44,914 bases of DNA from Prochlorothrix hollandica PCC 9006 = CALU 1027 (GCF_000332315.1 NZ_KB235941.1:309751-354664); one strand, 5' to 3'; shown: positions 1 to 8,841, counted from the first letter of the stretch. Translations and numbers: made by a program. The notes: a model not told the origin generated them from the sequence alone.

Positions 1-129
1 GAAATTCTTAAACATTTTATCCCTTTGAACAACCTGCTGAATGTGGGTTACAACTGATTTAGGGTTGCTGTAACAGCAGGGTCAGGCTCAGCCATTTTTG
101 TCCCTGTTTAGGGACTCTGGTCTACTTAA

Positions 130-227
130 GGGTACCTCGATTAATTGTGGCCGGGGCGAAGCCCCCCGCTACAACCCTTATGCTTACGTGGGTCACTGGG
201 CGAAAATGTGAATTTTTCGAGGTGCCC
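130..227. repeat. R2 element, copy a (98 bp, 4-bp target duplication)
   Basis: Founding description of R2. The element begins GGGTACCTCGA and ends TCGAGGTGCCC, so its ends are near-perfect inverted repeats. It is flanked on both sides by TTAA (126-129 and 228-231), read as a 4-bp target duplication. The interior contains a GGGGCGAAGCCCC hairpin and is too short to code. Related copies lie at 1450, 16687 and 36490, with partial ends at 23714. Confidence 0.8.
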
Positions 228-248
228 TTAAGATAGTTGGTAGTTTTA

Positions 249-347
249 CAGCAGTCCTAAATGGGTCGTGTGGTGTGCCCCCAGAGGGGGCACATCACAC
301 CAAGGGTTTCAGCCATCGAGATCCTTACAACTGATTTAGGATGGCTG
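249..347. repeat. R1 element, copy a (99 bp MITE-like)
   Basis: Founding description of R1. Each copy is 99 bp, begins CAGCAGTCCTAAAT and ends with a sequence complementary to CAGCAACCCTAAAT (12 of 14 matching). The left half holds a strong palindrome around GTGGTGTGCCCCC. TA flanks this copy on both sides (247-248 and 348-349). The size, inverted ends and TA flanks are typical of non-autonomous elements moved by IS630/Tc1-mariner transposases. That assignment is inference, as no transposase is present. A right-end fragment lies at about 50-72. Confidence 0.85.
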
Positions 348-546
348 TAGATAGTTGATAATTTTAGGGATTGGGCCACCCTAGATATTTAGTAGTTATA
401 GATACATACATTATATAAACACAGCAGTCCCAGAGGATAGTGATCCGTAGGGCAAATCCCCCGTTGGTGCCTCGTTCGTGATCAGCGGGCAGCGATCGCG
501 GCACTGCCCCTAGGTTCAGGTTGGATGCTCCCGGATCCTTAGCGGT

Positions 547-1419
547 CTATAGATCAGCCGCAGCGGTGACATTGCGTAGGGTCATGCCCTCACAGGTCCG
601 TTTAATTAAACCCGTGAGAACCTTGCCGGGACCCACTTCCGTGACGGTTTCAACGCCTAATTTGGCTAATTTCAGGGAGGTTTCCCGCCAGCGCACCGAG
701 CCGGTCATTTGTTGGCTGAGGCGATCCTTGAGAATCTCCGGATCGATGCTGGGATCGGGATCCACATTGGAGAGTACGGGAAAAGTCCCAGGGCCAAAGG
801 TTGCCCCGTCGAGGATGGTTTGATACTGACGGGCTGCGTCTGCCATGAGGGGAGAGTGGAACGCACCGGAGACCTTGAGAATTTGGGCACGTTTGGTTTT
901 GACTTGGCCGAGGAGGGTTTCGATCGCCGTGGGAGTGCCGGAGATCACCACCTGGCCGGGGTTATTGTCGTTGGCTAGGACGACCCCCTCAATGGCCGCG
1001 ATCGCCTGATCCAACGCCTCGCGATCGAAGCCCATCAGGGCTGCCATTTGCCCTCCAGACACCTGATCCATGAGCTGCGATCGTTGGTGCACCAGCCGCA
1101 ACCCCGTTTCAAAATCAAAAACCCCCGCCCCATAGAGGGCCACATATTCCCCCAGGCTATGGCCTGCCCCATAGTCCGGTAAAGATCCCTGGTTGCGCAG
1201 TAGATCCACCAATAAGCATTCCACAGTGTAGAGACAGGGTTGGGTGTAGAGGGTTCGGGATAGTTCTTCGATGGGGCTGTGGCAGCGCTCCGCCACGGAC
1301 CAACCCAGGATTTTTTCTGCTTGCTGGAGCTTATCTTGGCTGTCGGCGCGATCGAAGAGGTCTGCCCCCATACCAGTGGCTTGGGACCCTTGACCCGGAA
1401 AAACCCATGCGGTTGTCAT
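547..1419 (-). CDS. fabD: Malonyl-CoA:ACP transacylase
   Basis: Transfers malonyl from CoA to acyl carrier protein, making the extender unit for type II fatty acid synthesis in the cytoplasm. The 290-residue product starts with the family N-terminus MTTAWVFPGQGSQ. It carries the GHSLGEY nucleophile elbow (Ser about 88) and the GAFHSP histidine (about 188). An in-frame start exists at 1533, but its extra 38 codons are mostly R2 element sequence, so I place the start at 1419 where homology begins. It is the last gene of the leftward plsX-fabH-fabD series. A 432-bp gap containing an R2 element and two tandem arrays separates it from fabH, so co-transcription is not certain. Confidence 0.95.
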   Translation of the reverse strand: MTTAWVFPGQGSQATGMGADLFDRADSQDKLQQAEKILGWSVAERCHSPIEELSRTLYTQPCLYTVECLLVDLLRNQGSLPDYGAGHSLGEYVALYGAGVFDFETGLRLVHQRSQLMDQVSGGQMAALMGFDREALDQAIAAIEGVVLANDNNPGQVVISGTPTAIETLLGQVKTKRAQILKVSGAFHSPLMADAARQYQTILDGATFGPGTFPVLSNVDPDPSIDPEILKDRLSQQMTGSVRWRETSLKLAKLGVETVTEVGPGKVLTGLIKRTCEGMTLRNVTAAADL

Positions 1420-1449
1420 GATGGTATTGATCCTTAAAAACGTTGACAC

Positions 1450-1548
1450 GGGCACCTCGGAAAATCCAAATTCTCGCCCCTGTGCCAACGCAAGAATAGG
1501 GGTTGGGTTGGGCGGCTTCGCCGCCCAACCCAATTAATCGAGGTGCCC
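1450..1548. repeat. R2 element, copy b (inverted orientation)
   Basis: A 99-bp R2 copy opposite in orientation to copy a, flanked by ACAC on both sides (1446-1449 and 1549-1552). It ends 31 bp before the fabD start codon, so it occupies the likely leader or promoter region of fabD and contributes a long GGCGGCTTCGCCGCC hairpin there. Confidence 0.8.
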
Positions 1549-1781
1549 ACACTCCTCGGCTGAAAGCGGTGAGGATTTTTGATCTGGTAGGTTTGCGGGG
1601 TGAAGATAGCAACCGGGGGCTGAGGGGGGGCGGACCAAGGGACAGGTCAACGGGCAGACCAGATGCCCTAGGGGACGGGGGTTGTCCCTTCAGGGGGCGA
1701 GGCTGGGGGCGAGGCTGGGGGTGAGGCTGGGGGGTGACTGAGGCGTTGAGGAGGGTGGGCTGGCATGGTTTGATCCCAGGT

Positions 1782-1856
1782 CTGCCGATCCTTGCCCTGC
1801 CGATTCTTGCCCTGCCGATTCTTGCCCTGCCGATCCTTGCCCTGCCGGTTCTTAAC
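1782..1856. repeat. 15-bp tandem array overlapping the fabH stop codon
   Basis: Five head-to-tail units of about CTGCCGATTCTTGCC. The gene-proximal unit (1842-1856) contains the fabH TAA stop, with the remaining units extending downstream of the gene. A separate G-rich 13-bp array (GGGGGCGAGGCTG type) lies nearby at about 1690-1735. Confidence 0.8.
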
Positions 1857-2841
1857 CTAAGCCCCAGCGAAAAATCGCCGAACCCCAGCTTAGTCCAGCC
1901 CCAAATCCTGCGGTGGCCAGGGTCTGTCCGGGCTGAATTTTGCCCGCCTGCACCGCCTCATGGATCACCAGGGGAATGGACGCTGCCGAGGTGTTGCCAT
2001 AGCTGGCTAAATTACTCAGCATTTTCTCCGGCGGGATTTTAAGGCGATCGGCCACCGCGTCTAAAATCCGCTGGTTGGCCTGGTGCAACACAAACCAGTC
2101 CACTTGCTCCAGGGGAACATTGGCCCGAAACAGGGCTTTTTCAATCACTTCCGGCACCCGGTTCACCGCAAACCGATAGACCTCTTTGCCATTCATGGTC
2201 ACCGGGCTATAGCGACCCTTCGACACCGTGGCCTTGGGGTGCAGGGGGTAGGCTTCCGCTGCGTAGGCTAGGTTGAGGCAACTATTTAAACTGCCATTGC
2301 TACAGAGTTCAAACCCCAGAAACTGGTTGCTGTCATGGGCCTGCATCACCACAGCCCCTGCGCCGTCTCCAAAGAGAACACAGGTGCCGCGATCGTCCCA
2401 ATCCACCCAGCGGGATAGCACATCAGCGCCAATGACCAAAACCCGGCGGTAGGTGCCCGTTTGGATAAACTGGGCCGCCGTCACCATGGCAAAGATGAAC
2501 CCAGAGCAAGCAGCAGTGAGATCAAACACAGCCGCATGGGTCGCCCCTAAGTTGGCCTGTACCACAGCGGCGCTGCCAAACAAATCATCGGCGGTGGAGG
2601 TGGCCAAGACGATCAAATCTAGATCGATCGCGGCCACACCGCTCTGTTCCAGGGCTTGGTGGGCGGCAGCAGTGGCCAATGCCCCCAGGGAATCCGTGGG
2701 ACTGGCTAAACACCGCTCCCGAATGCCAGTGCGGGTGCGAATCCATTCGTCAGAAGTCTCAACCACGTTACTGAGATCCTGGTTCGTTAACCGCGAATCT
2801 GGAACGGCTGAGCCACTACCTGTAATTGCAATACCTATCAC
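1852..2841 (-). CDS. fabH: Beta-ketoacyl-ACP synthase III
   Basis: Condenses acetyl-CoA with malonyl-ACP to start fatty acid synthesis. The 329-residue length matches the family. The catalytic triad is visible: Cys in TAACSGF (about 112), His in LHQAN (about 255) and Asn in YGNTSA (about 285). The start is a GTG at 2841, immediately giving the expected MIGIAITGSGSAVP. It lies between plsX and fabD on the same strand. The stop codon falls inside a tandem repeat array. Confidence 0.95.
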   Translation of the reverse strand: MIGIAITGSGSAVPDSRLTNQDLSNVVETSDEWIRTRTGIRERCLASPTDSLGALATAAAHQALEQSGVAAIDLDLIVLATSTADDLFGSAAVVQANLGATHAAVFDLTAACSGFIFAMVTAAQFIQTGTYRRVLVIGADVLSRWVDWDDRGTCVLFGDGAGAVVMQAHDSNQFLGFELCSNGSLNSCLNLAYAAEAYPLHPKATVSKGRYSPVTMNGKEVYRFAVNRVPEVIEKALFRANVPLEQVDWFVLHQANQRILDAVADRLKIPPEKMLSNLASYGNTSAASIPLVIHEAVQAGKIQPGQTLATAGFGAGLSWGSAIFRWGLG

Positions 2842-3275
2842 GTCTAATTAACGGAGTCCTTATTGTTTTCAGGTTGAGGCAAAAGAAGGGGCAGGGTCTG
2901 GTGGACCTATCCCCGCTGTGCCACAGGTGTTTAATCGATTGTCCCGTGCTTTGGTTACAAAACACACAAACCCTCCCAAGACAGGGCTAGGGGACAGGCT
3001 TGATCGATCCTGTTTTGGCCCTAAAACCGAGGGCTTACCGCTGAAAGCGGGACAAGACTAACGGGGCAGTAGGGCGATCCGCGCTCCACTGTCCCGGCTT
3101 AAGTTGATACCCAAATCGAGCATACCTAGCCAGAAACCGGATCCGGCTGCTGGGGTTTAGGGGGGTGGGAGGTTGCGGGCGATCGCCCCCGATCGCAAGA
3201 TCCCCGACGAGCTGAGTGCCATCGGGGATCCTATGCCCAGGGGCTGATCTGGGTCTGGAACCGCCCGCCTTAGCC
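2842..3275. other. plsX-fabH intergenic region
   Basis: 434 bp without a gene. It contains an R3 element (3031-3112). The part nearest fabH (2842-3000) shows no recognisable terminator or regulatory motif. The apparent reading frames across 3035-3590 are shadows of plsX and the repeat. Confidence 0.5.
3031..3112. repeat. R3 element, copy a
   Basis: Founding description of R3, here reversed. The elements are about 80-90 bp, run from GGGTATCAACTTAAG to GGGAACCC (or complement), and contain two hairpins. One is built on GACAGTGGGGCGC and its complement, the other on CCCGCTTTCAGCGGG. Terminal inverted repeats are only about 4 bp. Other copies are at 6438, 16916, 22180, 22899 and 42409. Confidence 0.75.
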
Positions 3276-4388
3276 CTAGACTGCCCCAGAGGTGGGTGCA
3301 GCTTCCGATCGCGTTCCATCGGATTCAGCCCCAGAGTCGGCTGGGGAGGCACTGGCCACGGCTGCTGCTTTGGCTTTTTGGGCCACCTCAGCGGGAAACT
3401 GCATTTGATCCAGGACCTTGCGATCGACCGCTTCCTTGGCGGCTCGCACCGCATTGCAGACGGAATCAGCCTTGGAACTGCCGTGGCCGATGAGGCAAAT
3501 GCCCGCCACCCCCAGCAGCAAGCCGCCCCCATGTTCGGCATGGTCGATGCGGCGGCGCACCTTTTTCAGGTTTGGCTTCACCAATAGCGACCCAATTTTA
3601 CCGTGGAGTCCCTTGGGCAGTTCTTCCCGGAAGACCCCTAAGAAGGCTTCCCCGATGGCCTCAGCGAACTTGAGCAAGACATTGCCCACAAAACCATCGC
3701 AGACGATGACATCAAAGTGGCCCGACAGCACATCCCGCCCTTCGGCGTTGCCCACAAAATGGATACGGGTGTTGTGCTGCAACAGTTGGTAAGTGCGGAG
3801 GGCCAGATCATTGCCCTTAGTCTCCTCTTCACCAATGTTAAGCAGTCCGACTTTGGGATCCGTAACCCCCATGACAATGCGGCTATAGGCGGAACCCATC
3901 ACCGCAAACTGATCCAGGAATTGGGGGCGACAATCCACATTGGCCCCCACATCCAGCACCAGCACCTGTTGATTGGGAATCACCGTCGGCAGCAGAACCC
4001 CAATGGCCGGACGATCGACCCCTGGGATGCGCCCAAGCCGCAGCAGGGCAGCAGCCATGACGGCTCCGGAGTGCCCTGCGGAGATGACTGCATCGGCCTC
4101 TCCTTTTTTGACCAAATCCATGGCCACATTGATGGATGCCTTGGGTTTGCGGCGGAGGGCACCTAAAGCGTCCTCATCCATCGCCACTGCCCCCTCTGCT
4201 TCCACAATCCTAAAGTCACTGGCAGACGCATCGGGGGGGAAGGATGCCTCAATTTGCTTGGGGTCCCCCACTAGCACTACTTCAACATCAAGTTCCTGGC
4301 GAGCTTGGATGGCTCCGAGTACGATTTCTCGGGGAGCATGGTCACCACCCATAGCGTCTATTGCAATCCGCGCGCGAGTTGAACCCAT
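3276..4388 (-). CDS. plsX: Phosphate acyltransferase PlsX
   Basis: Makes acyl-phosphate from acyl-ACP, the acyl donor for glycerol-3-phosphate acylation in membrane phospholipid and glycolipid synthesis. The 370-residue product opens with ARIAIDAMGGDHAP, the family signature, followed by EGAVAMDEDAL and VISAGHSGAVMAAAL segments typical of PlsX. The C-terminal 30 or so residues are Ala/Ser-rich and variable. The position upstream of fabH and fabD follows the classic plsX-fabH-fabD gene order. Confidence 0.96.
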   Translation of the reverse strand: MGSTRARIAIDAMGGDHAPREIVLGAIQARQELDVEVVLVGDPKQIEASFPPDASASDFRIVEAEGAVAMDEDALGALRRKPKASINVAMDLVKKGEADAVISAGHSGAVMAAALLRLGRIPGVDRPAIGVLLPTVIPNQQVLVLDVGANVDCRPQFLDQFAVMGSAYSRIVMGVTDPKVGLLNIGEEETKGNDLALRTYQLLQHNTRIHFVGNAEGRDVLSGHFDVIVCDGFVGNVLLKFAEAIGEAFLGVFREELPKGLHGKIGSLLVKPNLKKVRRRIDHAEHGGGLLLGVAGICLIGHGSSKADSVCNAVRAAKEAVDRKVLDQMQFPAEVAQKAKAAAVASASPADSGAESDGTRSEAAPTSGAV

Positions 4389-4990
4389 TGGCTAATGTTA
4401 TAGAAACCTTAAAGATTCTATCAGACCCCCTATCCTGATTACGATCGTCGGCCCAAAGATCCCCAGATTCCTAGGGGAGATCTGGGGATTACCCAGGGGT
4501 TTAGCCCCCGGTTGCAGACCGATCGCCGTCCCCTTGCCAGACTTAGCAACAGATCCCTGGGATCCCAGACCCCAGCCGACCATGGGGGCGATCGCCGAAG
4601 ACCAGCCCCATCGCCCCGACCCTTGCTGTAACCCTGGTCCTCCTTCGTATCCCGGCCCTGGACCTGGAAACAGTCTGGAACGATCGACAATTCCGATCTA
4701 CAATTTTGATCTGAAATTTGATCTGAAAACTTGATCTGAAATTCAGCAGTCCTAAATGGGTCGTGTGGTGTGCCCCCTGCGGGGGCACACCACACCAAGG
4801 GTTTCAGTCATCGAGATACCTACAACTGATTTAGGGTTGCTGTTCGATCTGAAAACTTGATCTGAAGTTCGATCTGAAAGTTTAATCTCAACTGTGATCT
4901 GAACCGTGACCTAGAACTGGCATGAACCCCATGCCCACCGGGTTCGGAGCTGGTCCTGCTGTCTGCTGTTTGTTTAGGAAATTCCACTCC
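4389..4990. other. Divergent plsX-pdhC intergenic region
   Basis: 602 bp between the outward-facing plsX and pdhC starts, so it should hold both promoters. From 4690 to 4900 it consists of imperfect copies of TTGATCTGAAAAC, a tandem array interrupted by an R1 element. I see no clear promoter boxes. Confidence 0.5.
4744..4842. repeat. R1 element, copy b, inside a GATCTGAAA array
   Basis: A full 99-bp R1 copy whose flanks are both TT rather than TA. GATCTGAAA units continue on either side, showing that the element entered an existing tandem array upstream of pdhC. Confidence 0.8.
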
Positions 4991-6313
4991 ATGATCCACG
5001 AAGTTTTCATGCCAGCACTCAGTTCCACCATGACTGAGGGAAAAATCGTTGACTGGGTTAAATCACCCGGCGACAAGGTGGAAAAAGGTGAAACCGTCGT
5101 GATCGTTGAGTCCGACAAAGCAGATATGGACGTGGAGACCTTCTATGAGGGTTATCTTGCCACCATCATTGTGCCCGCTGGAGAGAGTGCGCCCGTGGGT
5201 GCGCCCATTGCCCTCGTGGCGGAAACCGAAGCAGAAATTGAGACCGCTAAACAACAAGCCGCCACCAAAGCTGCCCCGGCTGCTGCTCCGGCTGCTGCCC
5301 CTGCCGCGACCCCGGCTGCTGCCCCAGTTGCCGCCTCCAGTGTAGCCCCGTCTGCCCCTAGTGCTCCCGTGCCCAGTGGCCGCGTCATTGTCTCTCCCCG
5401 CGCCCGCAAACTAGCCAAATCCCTTGGGGTTGATCTGGCCAGCCTCAAGGGCAGTGGTCCCCATGGCCGCATTGTGGCCGCTGATGTGGAAGCCTTCAGC
5501 GGCAACGGAACCACGACTCCCGCCGCTCCAACCCCTGTGGCCACCCCCACGGCTGCTGCGGTGTCTGCTGCTCCCATTGCTGCTGCGCCCATTGCTGCTG
5601 CGCCCATTGCTGCCGCCCCAGTGCCTGCCCCCGCCGTACCAGGGCAAGTCGTTCCCTTCAACACCCTGCAAAAGGCCGTCATCAGCACCATGATGAACAG
5701 CCTCCAGGTGCCCACCTTCCATGTGGGCTACACCATCACCACCACGGCTCTGGATGCCCTCTATCAGCAACTGAAATCGAAGGGGGTGACCATGTCGGCG
5801 CTGTTGGCCAAGGCAGTAGCCGTGACCCTGCAAAAGCATCCGGTGGTCAATGCCAGCTATAGCGACGCAGGGATCCAATATTCCGGAGCCATCAATATTG
5901 CGGTGGCGGTGGCCATGGCCGATGGGGGGTTGATTACTCCGGTGTTGCAGCGGGCCGATCAGATGGATCTCTATTCCCTGTCCCGTTCTTGGAAAGATTT
6001 AGTCGATCGCTCCCGCCTCAAGCAGTTGCAACCCCAGGAATACAATTCCGGTACCTTTACCCTGTCCAACTTGGGGATGTTTGGGGTCGATCGCTTTGAT
6101 GCCATTTTGCCCCCCGGTCAAGGCTCTATTTTGGCCATTGGTGCATCCCGTCCCACGGTGGTGGCCTCGGAGGATGGCTCGATCGCCGTCCGTCGCCAAA
6201 TGCAGGTCAATATTACCTGCGATCACCGCATCATCTATGGGGCTGATGCCGCTAATTTCCTCAAGAATTTGGCCACCCTCATTGAAACCAACCCCCAATC
6301 CTTGACCCTGTAG
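4991..6313 (+). CDS. pdhC: Pyruvate dehydrogenase E2, dihydrolipoamide acetyltransferase
   Basis: Core subunit of the pyruvate dehydrogenase complex; passes the acetyl group from lipoamide to CoA. Domains in order: a single lipoyl domain (residues 1-80; lipoylated Lys about 43 in ESDKADMD), an Ala/Pro linker, a peripheral subunit-binding domain (about 128-168), a second Ala/Pro linker containing AAPI repeats, and the acetyltransferase domain ending with the catalytic DHRIIYGAD motif. DHRxxYG rather than DHRxxDG is, as I recall, the plastid/cyanobacterial variant. An in-frame ATG at 4922 exists, but I chose 4991 because MIHEVFMPALSSTM is the family N-terminus. E1 and E3 genes are not in the window. 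Confidence 0.95.
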   Translation: MIHEVFMPALSSTMTEGKIVDWVKSPGDKVEKGETVVIVESDKADMDVETFYEGYLATIIVPAGESAPVGAPIALVAETEAEIETAKQQAATKAAPAAAPAAAPAATPAAAPVAASSVAPSAPSAPVPSGRVIVSPRARKLAKSLGVDLASLKGSGPHGRIVAADVEAFSGNGTTTPAAPTPVATPTAAAVSAAPIAAAPIAAAPIAAAPVPAPAVPGQVVPFNTLQKAVISTMMNSLQVPTFHVGYTITTTALDALYQQLKSKGVTMSALLAKAVAVTLQKHPVVNASYSDAGIQYSGAINIAVAVAMADGGLITPVLQRADQMDLYSLSRSWKDLVDRSRLKQLQPQEYNSGTFTLSNLGMFGVDRFDAILPPGQGSILAIGASRPTVVASEDGSIAVRRQMQVNITCDHRIIYGADAANFLKNLATLIETNPQSLTL

Positions 6314-6336
6314 AACCCACCCCAGGGAAACAGATA

Positions 6337-6435
6337 CAGCAGTCCTAAATGGGTCGTGTGGTGTGCCCCCGGAGGGGGCACGCCACACCAAGGGTTTCAG
6401 CCGTCGAGATCCTTACAACTGATTTAGGGTTGCTG
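6337..6435. repeat. R1 element, copy c
   Basis: 99 bp with TA on both sides (6335-6336 and 6436-6437), 24 bp after the pdhC stop. Its palindrome could act as a 3' hairpin of the pdhC mRNA. It abuts an R3 element with no spacer. Confidence 0.85.
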
Positions 6436-6437
6436 TA

Positions 6438-6517
6438 GGTATCAACTTAAGCGGGGACAGTGGGGCGCGGAGCGCCCTACTATTCCATTAATTTTGTCCC
6501 GCCTTAAGCGGGAACCC
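6438..6517. repeat. R3 element, copy b
   Basis: Starts directly at the TA flank of R1 copy c and ends GGGAACCC. Both hairpins of the family are recognisable, the first imperfect on one arm. Confidence 0.7.
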
Positions 6518-6552
6518 AAACACATCAGGGAAATATAGCCATAATACGCCAT

Positions 6553-6590
6553 GAAAAAGGGTGGCTCGGATAACCGACCACCCCTTTTTT
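6553..6590. terminator. Bidirectional terminator between pdhC and ssrA
   Basis: A GGGTGG...CCACCC stem, with inner TCGG/CCGA pairing, is flanked by A-runs on the left and T-runs on the right. It can therefore work as an intrinsic terminator for pdhC on the plus strand and ssrA on the minus strand. Confidence 0.75.
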
Positions 6591-6634
6591 ACAGTTTCTG
6601 GGATCTGTTTTTTGGGCTAGAACTAGCCCTGTAA

Positions 6635-7016
6635 TGGAGCTGAGCGGAATCGAACCGCTGTCCGCCCTAGCTATTGACCTCGTGCTCTTTCACAGGCTTA
6701 GCCCCTCTAATCCTTAGGGCGGGAACCGTAGCTTATCCCCGACGGTGGGATTCTCTGGTGAGTTCTTAGCTTACTCGGCAACCAAAGGTACTAAGTAAGA
6801 GCATCCGTTGGGGTTTGTCCACTATCCTTAACGGAGTCGAACAGCAGACGCTCGAGTTTTTAATCCCTAAGCAGCAACAGGTGCAGCTTTACGAGCAAAG
6901 GGCTTGATTTCGTTCGCATTTACATTGCGTTTGAGCCTTGATTTACGAGAGTGGACTCCCTCTCGACCTGCATCACAGCGCAGCTTTCACTAACACGTCG
7001 AAACCATTACAGCCCC
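6635..7016 (-). ncRNA. ssrA: Transfer-messenger RNA (one-piece)
   Basis: Rescues stalled ribosomes and tags the unfinished proteins. The 5' end GGGGCTGTAATGGTTTCGACG and the 3' T-arm GGTTCGATTCCGCTCAGCTCC are both present. A seven-pair acceptor stem forms between GGGGCTG and CAGCTCC, and CCA is not encoded. The internal reading frame at 6917 down to 6867 encodes the tag ANEIKPFARKAAPVAA followed by TAG. The -APVAA end resembles other cyanobacterial tags. The uninterrupted order distinguishes it from the permuted two-piece tmRNA of marine picocyanobacteria. Ends are inferred from acceptor pairing. Confidence 0.95.
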
Positions 7017-7409
7017 AGATGTAGGCACGATCGCAGCGGCAGCCAAAGACTCCCACGGATCGCGTCGATCTCCATAGTAGCAACATTCTTGGAATTCCAC
7101 AACTGGCTTCTGGTTTCTGGGTCTGGGATCTCCATGGGACGTTCAGTTCGGGTGCGGGGCGATCGCCCTGATCTACCCTGGACTTTTTTGGGGGACTGGA
7201 TGGGTGTGGCGGGTAGCTGTGTGCTGACCATCGGTGGTCGATTTTGGTTTAACCCGTGGCCTATAGCCATCCCAAAGAGGGAGAGGGCAGCCAAAGCAGC
7301 ACCCTGAAGGGATTAGAGCTAGCACAACCTCTAGGGGAATTCTAGCTCTAGGGCGACCCTAACAGGGGATAATGGGGGGGTATCTTACCCCAACGTTTAG
7401 ATTGACTTT
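7017..7409. other. Divergent ssrA-aroB intergenic region
   Basis: 393 bp that should carry the promoters of ssrA (leftward) and aroB (rightward). The apparent frames at 6951-7307 are antisense to the tmRNA and unconvincing. I see no regulatory motif I can name. Confidence 0.4.
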
Positions 7410-8531
7410 ATGGCTGCCATCATTCCCATTCCCCTGCCCCAAAATTCCTATAACGTCGTCATTGCGGCGGGGGAGTTATCCGCCTTGGGAACCTGGATGA
7501 CCGGTGAGGTGATGGTGGGTCAGATGGGGAAACGGGCGTTATTGGTGTCCAATCCTACGGTTTTTGCCCACTATGGGGAAACGGCCCTGGCTTCCCTCCG
7601 TGCCGCCGGGTTTGAGGTGGCCCATCATTTGATTCCCGACGGGGAACAGTACAAAACGTTGGATGCGATCGCGGCGATTTATAACGCAGCCCTGGCCCAT
7701 CGTCTGGAGCGATCGTCGGTGATGGTGGCCCTGGGGGGTGGGGTGGTGGGAGATATGACCGGGTTTGCCGCCGCCACTTGGCTACGGGGGATTTCCTTTG
7801 TCCAGGTGCCCACGTCCCTGCTGGCCATGGTGGATGCGTCCATCGGCGGCAAAACGGGGGTGAACCATCCCCAGGGGAAAAATTTGATTGGGGCATTCCA
7901 CCAACCCCGCTTGGTGCTGATTGATCCGGATGTCTTGGCCACATTGCCAGAACGGGAGTTTCGGGCGGGGATGGCGGAGGTGATTAAGTATGGGGTGATT
8001 TGGGATCTGGGGCTGTTTGAGCGGTTGGAACAGTCTGCGGCCTGCGATCGCTACGATCGTACCTCCCCCGACCTGCTCCACCATATCTTGGTGCAATCCT
8101 GCCAAGCCAAGGCGGATGTGGTCAGCCGAGACGAAAAGGAAGGGGGGCTGCGGGCCATTCTCAACTATGGCCACACCCTGGGCCATGCCATCGAAAGTTT
8201 GATGAACTATGAGGGCATTGTCCACGGGGAAGGGGTGGCCCTGGGGATGGTGGCGGCGGGTCATTTGGCCCACCGCTTGGGGCTGTGGTCAGGGGCGGAG
8301 AACCAACGCCAGCAGGGGTTGATCGACAAGGCCCAGTTACCTCGCCAGATTCCTCCCCAGTTGTCGATCGAGGCCATGGTCGATCTCTTGGCGAGCGATA
8401 AAAAGGTGAAGGACGGTAAGGTGCGGTTTGTGTTGCCGACGGCGATCGGATCGGTGACGATTACGGATCAGGTGCCGGGGGATCTGATTGGATCTGTGGT
8501 GGCGGATCTCCAAGTTCCTGGGGGTTCCTAG
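7410..8531 (+). CDS. aroB: 3-dehydroquinate synthase
   Basis: Second step of the shikimate pathway, converting DAHP to 3-dehydroquinate with NAD and a divalent metal. The 373-residue length is normal. Motifs include [44 protein letters not shown] and HGEGVALGM, which supply NAD, substrate and metal ligands (Glu/His/His). The 3' end overlaps the convergent downstream gene by 71 nt. Confidence 0.97.
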   Translation: MAAIIPIPLPQNSYNVVIAAGELSALGTWMTGEVMVGQMGKRALLVSNPTVFAHYGETALASLRAAGFEVAHHLIPDGEQYKTLDAIAAIYNAALAHRLERSSVMVALGGGVVGDMTGFAAATWLRGISFVQVPTSLLAMVDASIGGKTGVNHPQGKNLIGAFHQPRLVLIDPDVLATLPEREFRAGMAEVIKYGVIWDLGLFERLEQSAACDRYDRTSPDLLHHILVQSCQAKADVVSRDEKEGGLRAILNYGHTLGHAIESLMNYEGIVHGEGVALGMVAAGHLAHRLGLWSGAENQRQQGLIDKAQLPRQIPPQLSIEAMVDLLASDKKVKDGKVRFVLPTAIGSVTITDQVPGDLIGSVVADLQVPGGS

Positions 8532-8841
8532 GATCACGGTCTGGGTTGGGGAGATCGAACACGGGGTGAAAGCGGGGATGGAGGAGACGCTGCACGGGTC
8601 GATCGTCCAGTAAATGGTCTTGGGCAATGGTGGCCACATCTGCCACGGTGACGCGACAGTACCAGGCGCGATCGGGCAATACCTGTACTGTCGGGCCAGA
8701 ACTACATTGTCCCAGGCAGTCCGTACCACTGGCAAAAACCCCCGGCAACCCTAATGCCGCCAACGCCTCTAACACCGCTTCCGAACCATTGCGCTGGCAA
8801 GAGCGATGTTGACACACCAGAATACAGCGGGGTTTAGGCAT
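8461..8841 (-). CDS. Small thioredoxin-fold [2Fe-2S] ferredoxin-like protein
   Basis: A 126-residue protein with four cysteines spaced as in thioredoxin-like [2Fe-2S] ferredoxins: C10, C15, C42 and C46 (CQHRSC...TDCLGQC). These domains carry electrons or act like the NuoE-type cluster domain; the partner here is unknown. The conserved part ends near residue 85. The Pro/Asp-rich last 25-30 residues are encoded antisense to the aroB 3' end and are probably unselected extension. ribH lies upstream on the same strand, 207 bp away and separated by a tandem array. Confidence 0.8.
   Translation of the reverse strand: MPKPRCILVCQHRSCQRNGSEAVLEALAALGLPGVFASGTDCLGQCSSGPTVQVLPDRAWYCRVTVADVATIAQDHLLDDRPVQRLLHPRFHPVFDLPNPDRDPRNPQELGDPPPQIQSDPPAPDP

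Larger units (their letters stand above)
1..546. other. Intergenic region with repeat remnants
   Basis: No convincing gene is visible. The stretch holds the right end of an R1 element (about 50-72), a complete R2 element (130-227), a complete R1 element (249-347), and an AT-rich segment (350-430) with no recognisable signal. It lies downstream of the leftward fabD gene, whose stop is at 547-549. Confidence 0.6.

Noticed and set aside
1734-2042. 102-codon frame with LPILA repeats
   Set aside because: Product of the fabH-end tandem array and antisense fabH sequence.
6951-7307. Plus-strand frame of 118 codons upstream of aroB
   Set aside because: Its first part is antisense to the tmRNA and the remainder is promoter region without coding character.
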